DNA from: Serratia odorifera
GTDB lineage: Bacteria; Pseudomonadota; Gammaproteobacteria; Enterobacterales; Enterobacteriaceae
Length of the DNA: 64,000 nt
Direction of reading: 5' to 3'
Assembly: GCF_900635445.1 (NCBI RefSeq)
Contig: NZ_LR134117.1
Span: forward strand, 3,534,001 to 3,598,000
Part shown: in pieces, positions 48,727 through 58,248 of the stretch
How positions within the stretch are numbered: position 1 is the first letter of the stretch
Layout of the letters: the number at the start of each line of letters is the position of its first letter
Program-made: the position numbers and the translations under genes
The notes under the pieces: generated by a model
Databases searched by the model: none
Seen by the model: only the letters and a program-made list of their open reading frames with translations
What the model was told of the DNA's origin: nothing

Positions 48727-49386
48727 CTATCCCCCCGCTGACAGCGCCAGCGTCAGTCCGCCCGCCAGCGCCAGAAAGCAGCCGAACGGCATCGGCGTTT
48801 GCCGGCTTGAGCGTTGTGCGCCAGAGCGGGGCAACCAGACCGCCAGAGCGCACAGCGAGGCCAGTAACAGCATAGCGGGTAGCAACGGCCAGCCGCCCCA
48901 GGCCCCCAGCGCTGCCAGCAGTTTGAAGTCACCCTGACCGATCCCCTGACGTTGGCGGTAAATCACATACAGTCGATTGGTACCCCACAACAGCAGATAG
49001 CCCGCCACCGCGCCCAACACGCTGTCGGCCAGGGGGACTAGCGCCCCGTGCAAATTGACCAGTAAACCGGCCCACAGCAGCGGCAGGGTTAAACTGTCTG
49101 GTAGCCAGAGGGTGCGGCAGTCAATAAAAGCGAGTGCGATCAGCACGGTTGCCATTGCCATCAATACCAGCCGCCGAGCATCGGCCGTCGGACCCAGCGC
49201 AATCAGCAGGGCGGCGCAGCTACAACAGCTTACCATGACCGCCCACTTTACCGGCGGTGCCTTTGCGGTGCGTGCATCATGCCAACGCCAACGCAGCAGT
49301 GCCGGCGACCGCCACACCAGCTGTTGCACCAGCCACGATGCCGGTAATACCGACAGCCATAACAGCAGTAAACCTGCGTCATCCAT
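48727..49386 (-). CDS. Prepilin peptidase, short A24 type, without the methylase cysteines
   Basis: 219 aa with six to seven hydrophobic helices. The catalytic aspartates are in IALAFIDCRTLWLPDSLTL and GIGQGDFKLLAALGAWGG, the GxGxxDxK-type motif of type IV prepilin leader peptidases. The N-terminal CxxC...CxxC domain of full-length PilD-type enzymes is absent. The ATG at 49386 follows GGGAGAA; a longer frame exists but adds basic residues without a site. No pilin or type II secretion gene lies in the window, so its substrates are elsewhere. It converges with the lipoprotein gene, 45 bases away. Confidence 0.85.
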   Translation of the reverse strand: MDDAGLLLLWLSVLPASWLVQQLVWRSPALLRWRWHDARTAKAPPVKWAVMVSCCSCAALLIALGPTADARRLVLMAMATVLIALAFIDCRTLWLPDSLTLPLLWAGLLVNLHGALVPLADSVLGAVAGYLLLWGTNRLYVIYRQRQGIGQGDFKLLAALGAWGGWPLLPAMLLLASLCALAVWLPRSGAQRSSRQTPMPFGCFLALAGGLTLALSAGG

Positions 49387-49739
49387 CCGCTTTTCTCCCA
49401 CGCCCTGCCTGCGCCGAAGATAACGCCTCATATCAGGTTCGCCGAGCGGTTTTTAGCCTACGTTGGCAAACTTGCGACTGGCTGCGCAGGACAGATACTG
49501 GCGCTCCACGTACGCTGGAAATCGCCTGATACGACATATTGTGACGTCGTCACTTCGATTTTTGAGGTTTATCTGATTGTTTAATCTGATAAATAATCTA
49601 GGATGCCTGGTTAACGCGGCTGCGCTGAGTGTGCGCGGGATCGCGGTGGGGAATGATGGACAGCAGCGCTGTGCTATAGTGAGCGCAAGTGAGGTTGTCT
49701 GTCGTCGGGAGTGGCTGCAGCAGAAAAAGGTGGTAGGTC
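49387..49739. other. Spacer between the divergent prepilin peptidase and ychO genes
   Basis: About 350 bases with no supported gene. It holds an A/T-rich patch around 49560-49605 that could carry the ychO promoter. I see no terminator, repeat or clear operator. Confidence 0.4.
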
Positions 49740-51269
49740 GTGTCCCGCGGATGGGGTCATGGCGCCAGTCTGATGACAGAAGTGAGTCGAATTATCCGCA
49801 GTAGACTAACCGTTCAAACGGCTAAAACAGCTTGGCAGCGCTGGCCGTTGCTGCTGTGGCCGTTAGCCCTGGCATTTGCGGCCCAGGCGGAATCTCCGCC
49901 GGCGCCGGAGTCGCTGGTCAGCTCGGCGCCAGACGGTGCCAACGCATTGCCCGACCTCGGCAGCAGTGCGGTGAACGATCAACAGCGCGAAAAAGAGTGG
50001 GCCACCATGGCCAAGCAACTTGGCGAACGTAACCTGAATGAGGTCTCTGGCCAACAGGTGCGTACCCGCGCCGAGAGCTACGTTATCGGTCAGGCAACCC
50101 ATCTGTTGCAACAGCAGGCGCAAGATCTGCTGTCGCCGCTGGGCACCGCCACGCTGTCGTTGACGGTATCGCCGGAAGGCGACTTTTCCGGCAGCCGCGG
50201 CCAGTTATTCAGCCCGCTGTATGATGTCGACGGCCTGCTGACCTATAGCCAGGTCAGCGTGCTGCAACAGACCGACAGTTCGTTGGCCAATCTGGGGCTG
50301 GGGCAGCGCTGGATCGCGGGCGACTGGCTGTTGGGCTACAACACGGTGTTCGACAGCGACATCGGCAATCAGCGTAACCGTGGCAGTATTGGCGCGGAAG
50401 CCTGGGGCGATTATCTGCGCTTTTCTGCCAACTACTACCATCCACTGTCGGCCATGTCGGCGCGGCAAGACGGTGCGGTGTTCCGCAGCCGTCCGGCGCG
50501 CGGCTATGACATCAGCACGCAAGGCTATTTGCCGTTTTACCGCCAGTTGGGCGCTTCATTGAGCTTTGAACAATACCGTGGCAACGATGTGGATCTGTTC
50601 GGCAGTGGCAACAAGCAGGACGATCCGCGTGCCATGCAACTGGGGTTGAGCTATACCCCGGTGCCGCTGGTAACGCTGAAGGCGCAGCATAAACTGGGCG
50701 AGGGCGGCGAAACGCAAGATACGGTAGAACTGGGGTTGAGCTACCGTCTGGGCGTACCGTTGGTGAAGCAGATTTCGCCGGAGTACGTCGCGCAGGCCAA
50801 GTCGCTGCGCGGCAGCCGCTACGATAACATTGAGCGCAGGAACGTACCGGTGCTGGAATTCCAGCAACGCAAGACATTGCAGGTGTTCCTGGCGACGCCG
50901 CCGTGGAGTCTGCACGCCGGCGAAACCCTGCCGCTGGTGCTGGAAATCAAAACCGGCAATAAAATCACTCGCGTCAGTTGGCAAGGCGATACCCAGGCGC
51001 TGAGTCTGACGCCGCCGCACAATAACAACGATCCGCATGGTTGGAGCGTGATCATGCCGGCATGGGATAGCAACCCCGGGGCGGAAAATCGCTACCGACT
51101 GTCGGTAACGCTGGAAGATGACCAGCAGCAGCGGGTGACCTCGAACTGGATCACGCTGCAGGTGACGCCGCCGCTGTCGTTGTCGGGCGGCGAGCAACCC
51201 TCGATGCCGGCAGCCCAGACGCTGCAAACCCCGACGGTACCGGCCGCTACCGGACCGTTTGGCGGTTAG
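49740..51269 (+). CDS. ychO: Invasin/intimin-like beta-barrel protein YchO
   Basis: 509 aa from a GTG at 49740, which follows AAGGTGG by six bases; an ATG at 49773 is an alternative without a clear ribosome site. A signal region ([16 protein letters not shown]) lies near residues 40-55. An inverse-autotransporter barrel (about residues 130-350) includes [37 protein letters not shown] and [20 protein letters not shown]. The C-terminal Ig-like region contains [21 protein letters not shown]. coli has ychO at the same place beside narL. The barrel is outer-membrane; its role is not established. Its stop overlaps the convergent narL stop. Confidence 0.88.
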   Translation: MSRGWGHGASLMTEVSRIIRSRLTVQTAKTAWQRWPLLLWPLALAFAAQAESPPAPESLVSSAPDGANALPDLGSSAVNDQQREKEWATMAKQLGERNLNEVSGQQVRTRAESYVIGQATHLLQQQAQDLLSPLGTATLSLTVSPEGDFSGSRGQLFSPLYDVDGLLTYSQVSVLQQTDSSLANLGLGQRWIAGDWLLGYNTVFDSDIGNQRNRGSIGAEAWGDYLRFSANYYHPLSAMSARQDGAVFRSRPARGYDISTQGYLPFYRQLGASLSFEQYRGNDVDLFGSGNKQDDPRAMQLGLSYTPVPLVTLKAQHKLGEGGETQDTVELGLSYRLGVPLVKQISPEYVAQAKSLRGSRYDNIERRNVPVLEFQQRKTLQVFLATPPWSLHAGETLPLVLEIKTGNKITRVSWQGDTQALSLTPPHNNNDPHGWSVIMPAWDSNPGAENRYRLSVTLEDDQQQRVTSNWITLQVTPPLSLSGGEQPSMPAAQTLQTPTVPAATGPFGG

Positions 51270-51916
51270 CCGTTCTTGCCTTGCAGCACCCAGACGGCGG
51301 CTTCGACACGTGATTTCAGTTTCAGCTTCTTCAACAGATGCTTGACGTGCACTTTTACCGTACTTTCGGTGATCGTCAGCTTGCGGGCGATCAGTTTATT
51401 CGGCAGTCCCTGGGCAATCAGTTTGAGGATATCGCGTTCGCGCGGCGTCAACTGCTGGATGTCGCGCTCGGTGGCCGGGCGATTTTCCCGCAGGCTGGCC
51501 GCCAGTATTGGCGTCAGCGTCTCGCTGAGCACCATTTGTCCTGCGGCGGCCTGATGCAGGGCCTTCAGCAGTTCTTCCGGTTCCATATCCTTCAGTAAAT
51601 AGCCGTCGGCGCCGCGTTTGAGCGCGCTCACCACATCGTCTTCGTGATTGGAAACGCTGAAGACCACCACTCGCCCCGACAGCGCGGTCAAACGCAGGCG
51701 GTCGAGCGTTTCCAGACCGTTCATGCCCGGCATATTGAGATCGAGCAGGATCAAGTCGGGATCGAGCTGTTCCGCCAGTTCAACACCACGCTCGCCATTG
51801 CTGGCTTCGGCAATCACCTGCAGCCGTGAATCCATGCTAATCAACTGTTTCACGCCGTTGCGCAGCATCGGATGATCGTCAATCAGCAAAATAGTGGCGG
51901 CCTCTTCGGTAGTCAT
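51266..51916 (-). CDS. narL: Nitrate/nitrite response regulator NarL
   Basis: 216 aa, as in E. coli. The receiver has [19 protein letters not shown] and the phospho-Asp in [18 protein letters not shown]. The LuxR-type DNA-binding domain reads [20 protein letters not shown], then [19 protein letters not shown]. Phosphorylated by NarX, it activates or represses anaerobic respiration genes through TACYYMT heptamers. It follows narX after 11 bases and converges with ychO. Confidence 0.96.
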   Translation of the reverse strand: MTTEEAATILLIDDHPMLRNGVKQLISMDSRLQVIAEASNGERGVELAEQLDPDLILLDLNMPGMNGLETLDRLRLTALSGRVVVFSVSNHEDDVVSALKRGADGYLLKDMEPEELLKALHQAAAGQMVLSETLTPILAASLRENRPATERDIQQLTPRERDILKLIAQGLPNKLIARKLTITESTVKVHVKHLLKKLKLKSRVEAAVWVLQGKNG

Positions 51917-51927
51917 ACTGTCTCCTA

Positions 51928-53706
51928 TTAATCGATGGCGTGGTTATCCGGGCGAAAGACCACCCGGACTTCGGTGCCGCCGCCGCTGCGTGGGGTGATA
52001 TCGCAGCGGCCATGCAGACTGTTTGCGCGGTCGCGCATGATAATCAGGCCGTAATGATCTGGCCGCTCACCGTGTTCAGGCAGGCCACGGCCGTTATCGC
52101 TGACCGACAGGGTGATTTCGCCCTGCTGATTGGTCACCTGAATCCGTACCTGGCTGGCCTGAGCGTGTTTATGGATATTGCTCAAGGCCTCGCGGCTAAT
52201 CTGCAACAGATGGATGGCCTGATAGGCCGGGACGGTGCGTGGCCCCAATTGATAATCCAGCTCAATGGCGATCCCCAGTCGGGCATTGAATTCCTGCACC
52301 GTCGACTGCAATGCCGCCAACAGCCCCGGTTCGCTTAATCGCAGCCGGAAGGTGGTCAGCAGTTCGCGTAGCTGTCGATAGGCGGTGTTAAGTTCTTCGC
52401 GCATTTGCCGTACCAGCGCCAGGCTGGCGGCCGGCAGCGCATCGCCCTGCATTTGCAGGCAACTGGCCTGCATCTTCAGACATGACAGCGATTGGGCGAT
52501 GGAGTCATGCAGTTCACGGGCGATGGCCGCGCGCTCTTCCATCAGCATCAACTGCTGCTGATGGTCTACCTGGCGCTCGATGGCCAGCACGCTGGTCAGC
52601 TGTTCGACCAGGGTAGCGATCAGTTGATGATGATCGTCGTTCAGCGGCTGGTGATACTGCGCCACCAGTACGCCGTAGTTGCCCAGTTTATCGCTCAGAC
52701 TCCAGCTTAGCGACGGGTGCTGATGCGCCGGGTACTGTTCTTCGTTCAGACAGGCGCTGCACGCCGCGTTATTGCAATATTCCGGCCGTAACGGCTGATT
52801 GTTGCTCAACAGCAAAAACTGTTCCTGGCTGTTGTTTTCATACAGCCGCAGCTGGATCGCCCGCAGTGGGGTGAGAGCCTGTAACTGGCTCAGCACCGGC
52901 GTCAGGCGGCTGCACAACGGTTCGCTGGTGTGCAATTGGCGGCTGGTGTGGTACAGAAAACCCAATACCTGGTTTTTCTGTTGCAGATCGGCGGTTTTTT
53001 CCGCTACCCGCTGTTCCAGTCCGTGGTACGTGGCGGACAGTTCGTCCGACATGGTGTTCAGCGCGCCACCGAGCGAGGCCATTTCATCCTGATGTCCACG
53101 CTGGGCGAAACGCCGACTGAAATCACCGTGCCCGACCGCCTGCGCCATTGCCACCAACTGGCACCATGGGTGCAGCAAACGGCGGCGCAGGTAGCAAATG
53201 GTGCCGATCAGCAGCAATAGCGTCAGCGCAATGAACACCCATTGCACCAGCATCACCATCAACAGGCGTCGTTCGGTATGGCGATCGATGTCGGAGACCA
53301 GTTTGTCCAGCAGATTGACGAAATGCGCCACCTGCGGCGCGGCGTCGGCCGGCCGTTGCGCCTGTCGCAACTGGGGTTGCAGCGTCTGCTGCCAGTAGGC
53401 GCGCAGCGCCTGAAACTGTGGCGTCAATCCTTCCTGTTCGACCGCGCGCTGTAAATCGCGGCTGTTTTCATCGGCGGCCAGTTCGTCGATCAGCGCCTCG
53501 CTTTGCTCACTGAGCGGCACCTGCGCCAACAGGCGGTAACTTTGCATGCGCAGCGAACCGGCTTTGTTAATGGCATGCGCATTACCCTGAATGCTTTGCG
53601 ACATCCAGGCCGAGGTACTCATGCCGGCAATCCCCAACAGGCCCAGCAGCAGCATCAGCACGGCAACCTGATTAACGATCGACAGCGGGGCCAGTAACCG
53701 TTTCAT
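51928..53706 (-). CDS. narX: Nitrate/nitrite sensor histidine kinase NarX
   Basis: 592 aa from the ATG giving [20 protein letters not shown] (E. coli 598); an upstream in-frame start was rejected. Two membrane helices flank the periplasmic domain, whose P-box [19 protein letters not shown] binds nitrate. HAMP, a GAF-like central module with a Cys cluster ([15 protein letters not shown]), and a HisKA_3 kinase follow: [20 protein letters not shown] holds the phosphorylated His, and [19 protein letters not shown] the ATP lid. It works with NarL. The gene is divergent from narK. Confidence 0.96.
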   Translation of the reverse strand: MKRLLAPLSIVNQVAVLMLLLGLLGIAGMSTSAWMSQSIQGNAHAINKAGSLRMQSYRLLAQVPLSEQSEALIDELAADENSRDLQRAVEQEGLTPQFQALRAYWQQTLQPQLRQAQRPADAAPQVAHFVNLLDKLVSDIDRHTERRLLMVMLVQWVFIALTLLLLIGTICYLRRRLLHPWCQLVAMAQAVGHGDFSRRFAQRGHQDEMASLGGALNTMSDELSATYHGLEQRVAEKTADLQQKNQVLGFLYHTSRQLHTSEPLCSRLTPVLSQLQALTPLRAIQLRLYENNSQEQFLLLSNNQPLRPEYCNNAACSACLNEEQYPAHQHPSLSWSLSDKLGNYGVLVAQYHQPLNDDHHQLIATLVEQLTSVLAIERQVDHQQQLMLMEERAAIARELHDSIAQSLSCLKMQASCLQMQGDALPAASLALVRQMREELNTAYRQLRELLTTFRLRLSEPGLLAALQSTVQEFNARLGIAIELDYQLGPRTVPAYQAIHLLQISREALSNIHKHAQASQVRIQVTNQQGEITLSVSDNGRGLPEHGERPDHYGLIIMRDRANSLHGRCDITPRSGGGTEVRVVFRPDNHAID

Positions 53707-53818
53707 AAAGGCAAATCCCTGAAGGTATAACACGTTGGCAGCAAGAAACACGGGGCGTGAGCAGGTGGTTCCAATAACGATTCAGCCTTATTTTTCATTA
53801 TCCCCAGGCATAACCCCA

Positions 53819-53937
53819 TACCCCTAACGAAGTACCCATTAGTTTCCAGCATGCCGGCATGCCGTCGTGACTGCGGATAACCTCGCTGTCAGCTTTTTGA
53901 TTTATAAGTTTTTTATTTAATGCGTTGGCTTACTCCT
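53819..53937. promoter_or_regulatory. NarL heptamer cluster upstream of narK
   Basis: TACCCCT at 53819-53825, TACCCAT at 53833-53839 and TACTCCT at 53931-53937 all fit the NarL heptamer TACYYMT. They lie 50-170 bases upstream of the FNR site, resembling the E. coli narK arrangement of upstream NarL sites. Confidence 0.65.
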
Positions 53938-53983
53938 TAGGGGATGTAAGGTTGTTTTGGCCGTATTGCTACCTGCGGCTGCG

Positions 53984-53997
53984 TTGATTTGCATCAA
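53984..53997. promoter_or_regulatory. FNR box of narK
   Basis: TTGATTTGCATCAA is a perfect match to TTGAT-N4-ATCAA. Its centre is 68 bases before the narK ATG, which would suit a -41.5 class II site with a transcript start near 54032. Anaerobic activation is expected. Confidence 0.92.
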
Positions 53998-54058
53998 CTT
54001 TGGCGTGCGGTGGGATCACTAGGGTGGGCGAAGTTATCACCGTGTGTCAGAGGTTTTT

Positions 54059-55453
54059 ATGTCGCAAACTGTAACGCCATCATTAAAGAAAAAAACGGGC
54101 GCGGTTATTCAGGATTGGCAACCCGAGAATACTGAATTCTGGCAACGCCGGGGCCACCGTATCGCCAGTCGCAATCTGTGGATCTCCGTTCCCTGCCTTT
54201 TATTGGCTTTCTGCGTCTGGATGCTGTTCAGCGCCGTTGCCGTGAATCTCAATAAAGTCGGTTTTGATTTTTCAACCGACCAACTGTTCCTGCTCACCGC
54301 ATTACCTTCGGTTTCCGGTGCGATTTTACGCGTGCCGTATTCGTTCGTGATCCCGATATTCGGTGGCCGGCGCTGGACGGCGATCAGCACCGGCTTGCTG
54401 ATCGTTCCCTGCCTGTGGTTGGGATATGCGGTACAGGATACCAGCACCACCTTCAATACCTTCATCATCATCTCGCTGCTGTGCGGTTTTGCCGGCGCCA
54501 ACTTTGCTTCCAGCATGGCCAATATCAGTTTCTTCTTCCCCAAGGCCAAACAGGGCGGGGCGCTGGGCATTAACGGCGGGCTCGGCAATCTGGGCGTGAG
54601 CGTGATGCAGCTGATTGCGCCGCTGGCGATTGCCATCGGCATGTTTGGTATCTTTGGCGGCAACGGACACCCACAGCCGGACGGCAGCCAACTGTGGTTG
54701 GAAAATGCCGCCTGGATCTGGGTGCCGTTTTTGATCATCGGTACGCTGGCGGCCTGGTTCGGCATGAACGATCTGGCGGCATCCAAGGCGTCGCTCAGCC
54801 AGCAACTGCCGGTGTTGAAACGCGGCCATTTATGGATCCTCAGCCTGCTGTATCTGGCGACCTTCGGTTCGTTTATCGGCTTTTCCGCCGGCTTCGCCAT
54901 GCTGTCCAAAACCCAATTCCCGGACGTGGTGATTCTGCACTATGCCTTCTTTGGTCCGTTCCTTGGTGCGTTGGCGCGCCCAGCCGGCGGGGCATTGTCC
55001 GACCGCTTTGGCGGCATCCGCGTCACGCTGATCAACTTCGTGCTGATGGCGGTGTTTGCCGGTCTGCTGTTCCTGACCTTGCCGGGAGAAGGCTCGCAAG
55101 GGTCATTCATCGCCTTTTACAGCGTCTTTATGCTGCTGTTCCTGACTGCCGGGCTGGGCAGCGGCTCGACCTTCCAGATGATTGCGGTTATTTTCCGTAA
55201 AATCACCATCGAACGGGTCATGGCGCAGGGCGGTTCGGATCGGTTGGCGCAACGCGAAGCGGTGACCGACTCTGCTGCGGCGTTGGGCTTTATTTCTGCC
55301 ATTGGTGCCATTGGTGGCTTCTTTATCCCAAAAGCGTTCGGTACCTCACTGGCGATGACCGGATCGCCGGCTGGCGCGATGAAGCTGTTCCTGGTGTTTT
55401 ATATTGTTTGCGTTGCCATTACCTGGCTGGTGTACGGCCGTAAGGCTCGCTGA
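54059..55453 (+). CDS. narK: Nitrate/nitrite transporter NarK
   Basis: 464 aa from the ATG at 54059 (MSQTVTPSLKKKTGAVIQ), matching E. coli length (463). It is an MFS protein with about 12 helices. The two nitrate signature regions are GFAGANFASSMANISFFFPK and LTAGLGSGSTFQMIAVIFRK, and Arg residues in ILRVPYSFVIP fit the substrate site. It exchanges nitrate and nitrite across the inner membrane. In E. coli narGHJI follows; here it does not. Confidence 0.95.
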   Translation: MSQTVTPSLKKKTGAVIQDWQPENTEFWQRRGHRIASRNLWISVPCLLLAFCVWMLFSAVAVNLNKVGFDFSTDQLFLLTALPSVSGAILRVPYSFVIPIFGGRRWTAISTGLLIVPCLWLGYAVQDTSTTFNTFIIISLLCGFAGANFASSMANISFFFPKAKQGGALGINGGLGNLGVSVMQLIAPLAIAIGMFGIFGGNGHPQPDGSQLWLENAAWIWVPFLIIGTLAAWFGMNDLAASKASLSQQLPVLKRGHLWILSLLYLATFGSFIGFSAGFAMLSKTQFPDVVILHYAFFGPFLGALARPAGGALSDRFGGIRVTLINFVLMAVFAGLLFLTLPGEGSQGSFIAFYSVFMLLFLTAGLGSGSTFQMIAVIFRKITIERVMAQGGSDRLAQREAVTDSAAALGFISAIGAIGGFFIPKAFGTSLAMTGSPAGAMKLFLVFYIVCVAITWLVYGRKAR

Positions 55454-55462
55454 TCGTTATTT

Positions 55463-55492
55463 GCGGGTATCTTTCCAATCAGAGATACCCGC
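55463..55492 (+). terminator. Terminator-like hairpin after narK
   Basis: A perfect 10-bp stem GCGGGTATCT / AGATACCCGC with a 10-base loop, starting 9 bases after the narK stop. The following bases are A/T-rich (CATTTATATTTA) but not a pure T-run. Confidence 0.7.
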
Positions 55493-56030
55493 CATTTATA
55501 TTTACTGCCTGGCATTATTTTCATCATTTCACTTCCCGCCGTTGCCGGCGATTATCCCATTACGCTTGCTATTGCCAACGCCGATAGTGATAACTGAAGC
55601 GTTAATGGCGCTTATATCTGCAAAACAATCGAATAAGAAAAATCTCATTATTGGTCGCCGCGCTCTTTATGTTTTTTTGCAATAGGATTAAACGGAAAGT
55701 CGTTTGCCATGCGCCGATGAAGGGGAAATTTCACAAGTTTATAAATATAACAACCCGCTAACAAATTGATTTTGTACTTATATTTCAGTTGGTTGCTGGT
55801 GTTTTTTCGTCATCTTTAACAATTGATAAAACCCTTGCTGCTCAAGGGTTAATCGGTGATTGGCGCCCTGATGGGGTAAAATATGTCGTATTTTAAAAAA
55901 TGAAATCGGGATTTTTTTATATTTATCTTTCGCAAATATAACAGTCTATTGAGTTTACATTTAATTTCTTGAACATTTTTTCATATTTCTATACAAAGTG
56001 TGCAGGACAGGCACGTTAAGGAAATTAAAA
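55493..56030. other. A/T-rich spacer between narK and the ToxR-like gene
   Basis: About 540 bases, distinctly A/T-rich compared with the genes to the left (for example 55620-55680 and 55900-56000). No supported ORF, terminator beyond that of narK, or repeat was seen. It occupies the place where narGHJI would start in E. coli. It probably carries the promoter of the following regulator; low-GC spacers like this are often bound by H-NS, but that is inference. Confidence 0.5.
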
Positions 56031-56936
56031 GTGAATCTTGATAAAAGAATAAAGATTAGGAATCTGGATGTTTTAATCCCTTCCAGGAAAAAATCTCGCC
56101 TGCGCTGGAAAGAGTATCAGATACTTTCACTGCTGGTTGCCCGTTCGCCAGAATTGGTTACCCGTACGGAAATTATAGAAAATATTTGGAAAGGCACCTA
56201 TTGCTCGGATTCAACGATAAATCAAACCATTAAATCCATTAGGCAGAAAATCGGCGATGGGGAGCATATGCTTATCAGAACCATTCCTCGCCTGGGTTAT
56301 AAAGTGGAAAATAGTGAGGTGTTCCATTTTATCAGTGAAGAAGTCGATAACGGTGGAGATGATATTTCCCATGAAGAATTGACGAGCAATGATAATATTC
56401 AAGCGGAAATATCTGAAAAAGAAACCTCCTTGCCGCCAGTCAGCCAGGATAAAATCAGCGCCGCAGCTGATAGCATGGAACAGACCGCAACAATAACGGC
56501 CAGGCCATTGCGGGGGAATAGCGATTCAGCGGAAAAAAACAGGGGCAGTCGTGGTTTTTTTTCTCTGCCGACGGCGAGAGTGGTGACCTATCTGTCGGTG
56601 CTGGCATCATTGCTGGTTATTTCACATCTTTCGTTTTTGCTGGGAAACCAGGTGCGGCCGCCGATCGTCAATGACATACAAAACAACACCCGTGTGATGC
56701 TGGCCCTGACGCTAAACGATCCGCGCGCCAAAGTGCCACAGACCTTGTTGTGCCTGTATCAGGGAGAGCATCAGGCACAGACGCAGGCAACGCTGGAATG
56801 CATCGACCCCAAGCGCGGGCAGTTTCGCCAGCCGGTGAACTATGACGCCGAAAATGCATTTGATGGCGGTTCACTCAAACTTATCTTGCCGGATAGTAAT
56901 CTGGAATATCGGGTGGCGTATGATGTTAAAAATTAG
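56031..56936 (+). CDS. ToxR/CadC-like membrane-anchored transcriptional regulator
   Basis: 301 aa from a GTG at 56031 with AAGGA ahead; an upstream GTG at 55998 is possible. The N-terminal winged helix resembles OmpR/CadC DNA-binding domains: LRWKEYQILSLLVARSPELV, DSTINQTIKSIRQKIGDGEH and TIPRLGYKV. An acidic/Ser-rich linker (about residues 100-180) precedes one membrane helix (about 195-220, VVTYLSVLASLLVISHLSFL), leaving a periplasmic domain of about 85 aa. This domain has one Cys pair (LLCLYQ...LECIDP) that could form a disulfide. The family regulates surface or acid-response genes on external cues. It is the first gene before the polysaccharide cluster. Specific function unknown. Confidence 0.8.
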   Translation: MNLDKRIKIRNLDVLIPSRKKSRLRWKEYQILSLLVARSPELVTRTEIIENIWKGTYCSDSTINQTIKSIRQKIGDGEHMLIRTIPRLGYKVENSEVFHFISEEVDNGGDDISHEELTSNDNIQAEISEKETSLPPVSQDKISAAADSMEQTATITARPLRGNSDSAEKNRGSRGFFSLPTARVVTYLSVLASLLVISHLSFLLGNQVRPPIVNDIQNNTRVMLALTLNDPRAKVPQTLLCLYQGEHQAQTQATLECIDPKRGQFRQPVNYDAENAFDGGSLKLILPDSNLEYRVAYDVKN

Positions 56937-57113
56937 CGTCATCTGAAATTTCATATCGTTCATAATTTCACATGCTGCGAATATTACTATTTCATTATTT
57001 GTTATTTGAATAGTCACAATCATTTGTCCAGTCTGTTAACCATCACCTAACGCGTATTTTGCGACCGTTCGCTGATGCGGCAGGAATAATGGAAACAGGC
57101 TGAGTGACAAATT

Positions 57114-58076
57114 ATGGACAAGCGTAAAGTAGCGATTATTGGCGGCTCGGGTTTTATTGGCACGCGATTGGTTAAACGTCTGCGTTCCCGCAGCGATCTG
57201 GCGTTGACCATTATCGACAAGCGACCGAGTGAGGCGTTTGCCGAACTTTATCAGTACGGCGACGTCACCGAGCCGCAGAGCTTACAGTCGGCCTTGGCCG
57301 GCTGCGATGCGGTGATTAATCTGGCGGCCGAGCATCAGGATAATGTTGAGCCGATTGCGCGGTATTACCAGGTTAACGTCGAGGGGGCGCGCAACCTGTG
57401 CAAGCTCGCGTCGATGCTCGATATCCGCCAACTGGTGTTTACCTCTTCGGTGGCGGTCTATGGCTTCGTCAAACAGGAAACCGGCGAAGACGGGGCCTTT
57501 GCGCCGTTCAATCATTACGGAAAATCCAAGCTGGAAGCGGAATATGTTTATGAAGCCTGGCACAAGGCAGACCAGGCCAACCGGCTGACCATTATCCGCC
57601 CGACGGTGGTATTCGGCGAAGGCAACCGCGGCAACGTCTATAATCTGTTTCGGCAAATTGCCAGCGGCCGTTTCGTGATGATCGGCAGCGGCAATAACAT
57701 GAAGTCGATGGCCTATGTCGAAAATATTGCCGCCAGGCTCGAGCACGCGCTGGATCAGCAATTACATTACCAGGTCAGCAACTACGTCGATAAACCGGAT
57801 TTTACCATGAACCAACTGGTCGACGTTATTTCCTCTTCGTTGGGACGCAATAATATGACCGTGCGCATCCCCTATGTCGTTGGGGTGTGCGCCGCGAGCG
57901 TATTGGACCTGCTGGCTAAAATAACCCGCCGTAAATTCCCCATCAGCCGAATACGGATACAAAAGTTTTGTGCCAGAACACAATTTAAATCCAACCAGCA
58001 AGGCGATTTCATTGCGCCGGTTGACCTTAACTCGGCAATCGAGAAAACCATTCGGCATGAATTTACCGGCCGTTGA
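57114..58076 (+). CDS. NAD-dependent epimerase/dehydratase (extended SDR)
   Basis: 320 aa. The nucleotide-binding VAIIGGSGFIGTRLVKRL is near residues 6-23. Catalytic Ser/Tyr/Lys are suggested by LVFTSSVAVYGF and FNHYGKSKLEAEYVYE (YxxxK near residue 143), then IIRPTVVFGEGNRGNVYNLF. It is a sugar-nucleotide epimerase or 4,6-dehydratase of the GalE/WbpV type; the substrate cannot be named. It lies upstream of the JUMPstart element and outside the run of overlapping genes that follows, so it may have its own promoter. Confidence 0.82.
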   Translation: MDKRKVAIIGGSGFIGTRLVKRLRSRSDLALTIIDKRPSEAFAELYQYGDVTEPQSLQSALAGCDAVINLAAEHQDNVEPIARYYQVNVEGARNLCKLASMLDIRQLVFTSSVAVYGFVKQETGEDGAFAPFNHYGKSKLEAEYVYEAWHKADQANRLTIIRPTVVFGEGNRGNVYNLFRQIASGRFVMIGSGNNMKSMAYVENIAARLEHALDQQLHYQVSNYVDKPDFTMNQLVDVISSSLGRNNMTVRIPYVVGVCAASVLDLLAKITRRKFPISRIRIQKFCARTQFKSNQQGDFIAPVDLNSAIEKTIRHEFTGR

Positions 58077-58198
58077 CCAGCGCCGGCGGTAATACGCTTT
58101 GCCTGCTGTCGGCCAGACCGCCGAATCGACAATAAGCAGGAATAACCCATGCTGATTTATATCCCGGAAGCATAGATTTTATTTTTGTCAATCGCGCA

Positions 58199-58230
58199 TT
58201 GGCAGCTGTAACTCAAGGGCGGTAGCGCGC
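58199..58230 (+). promoter_or_regulatory. JUMPstart-like leader with ops element
   Basis: GGCAGCTGTAA followed by GGGCGGTAGCGCGC matches the 3' part of the JUMPstart sequence (TAGCTGT...GGGGCGGTAGCGTGC). The ops core GGCGGTAGCGCG at 58218-58229 differs from GGCGGTAGCGTG at one base. In enterics the ops element recruits RfaH to RNA polymerase for full elongation of long polysaccharide operons. It is about 20 bases before the next start codon. Confidence 0.82.
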
Positions 58231-58248
58231 TTAATCGCTGGAGGAATC

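Noticed and set aside
55404..55685. 93-aa open frame across the end of narK
   Set aside because: It starts inside narK in another frame and runs through A/T-rich spacer without a site or domain.
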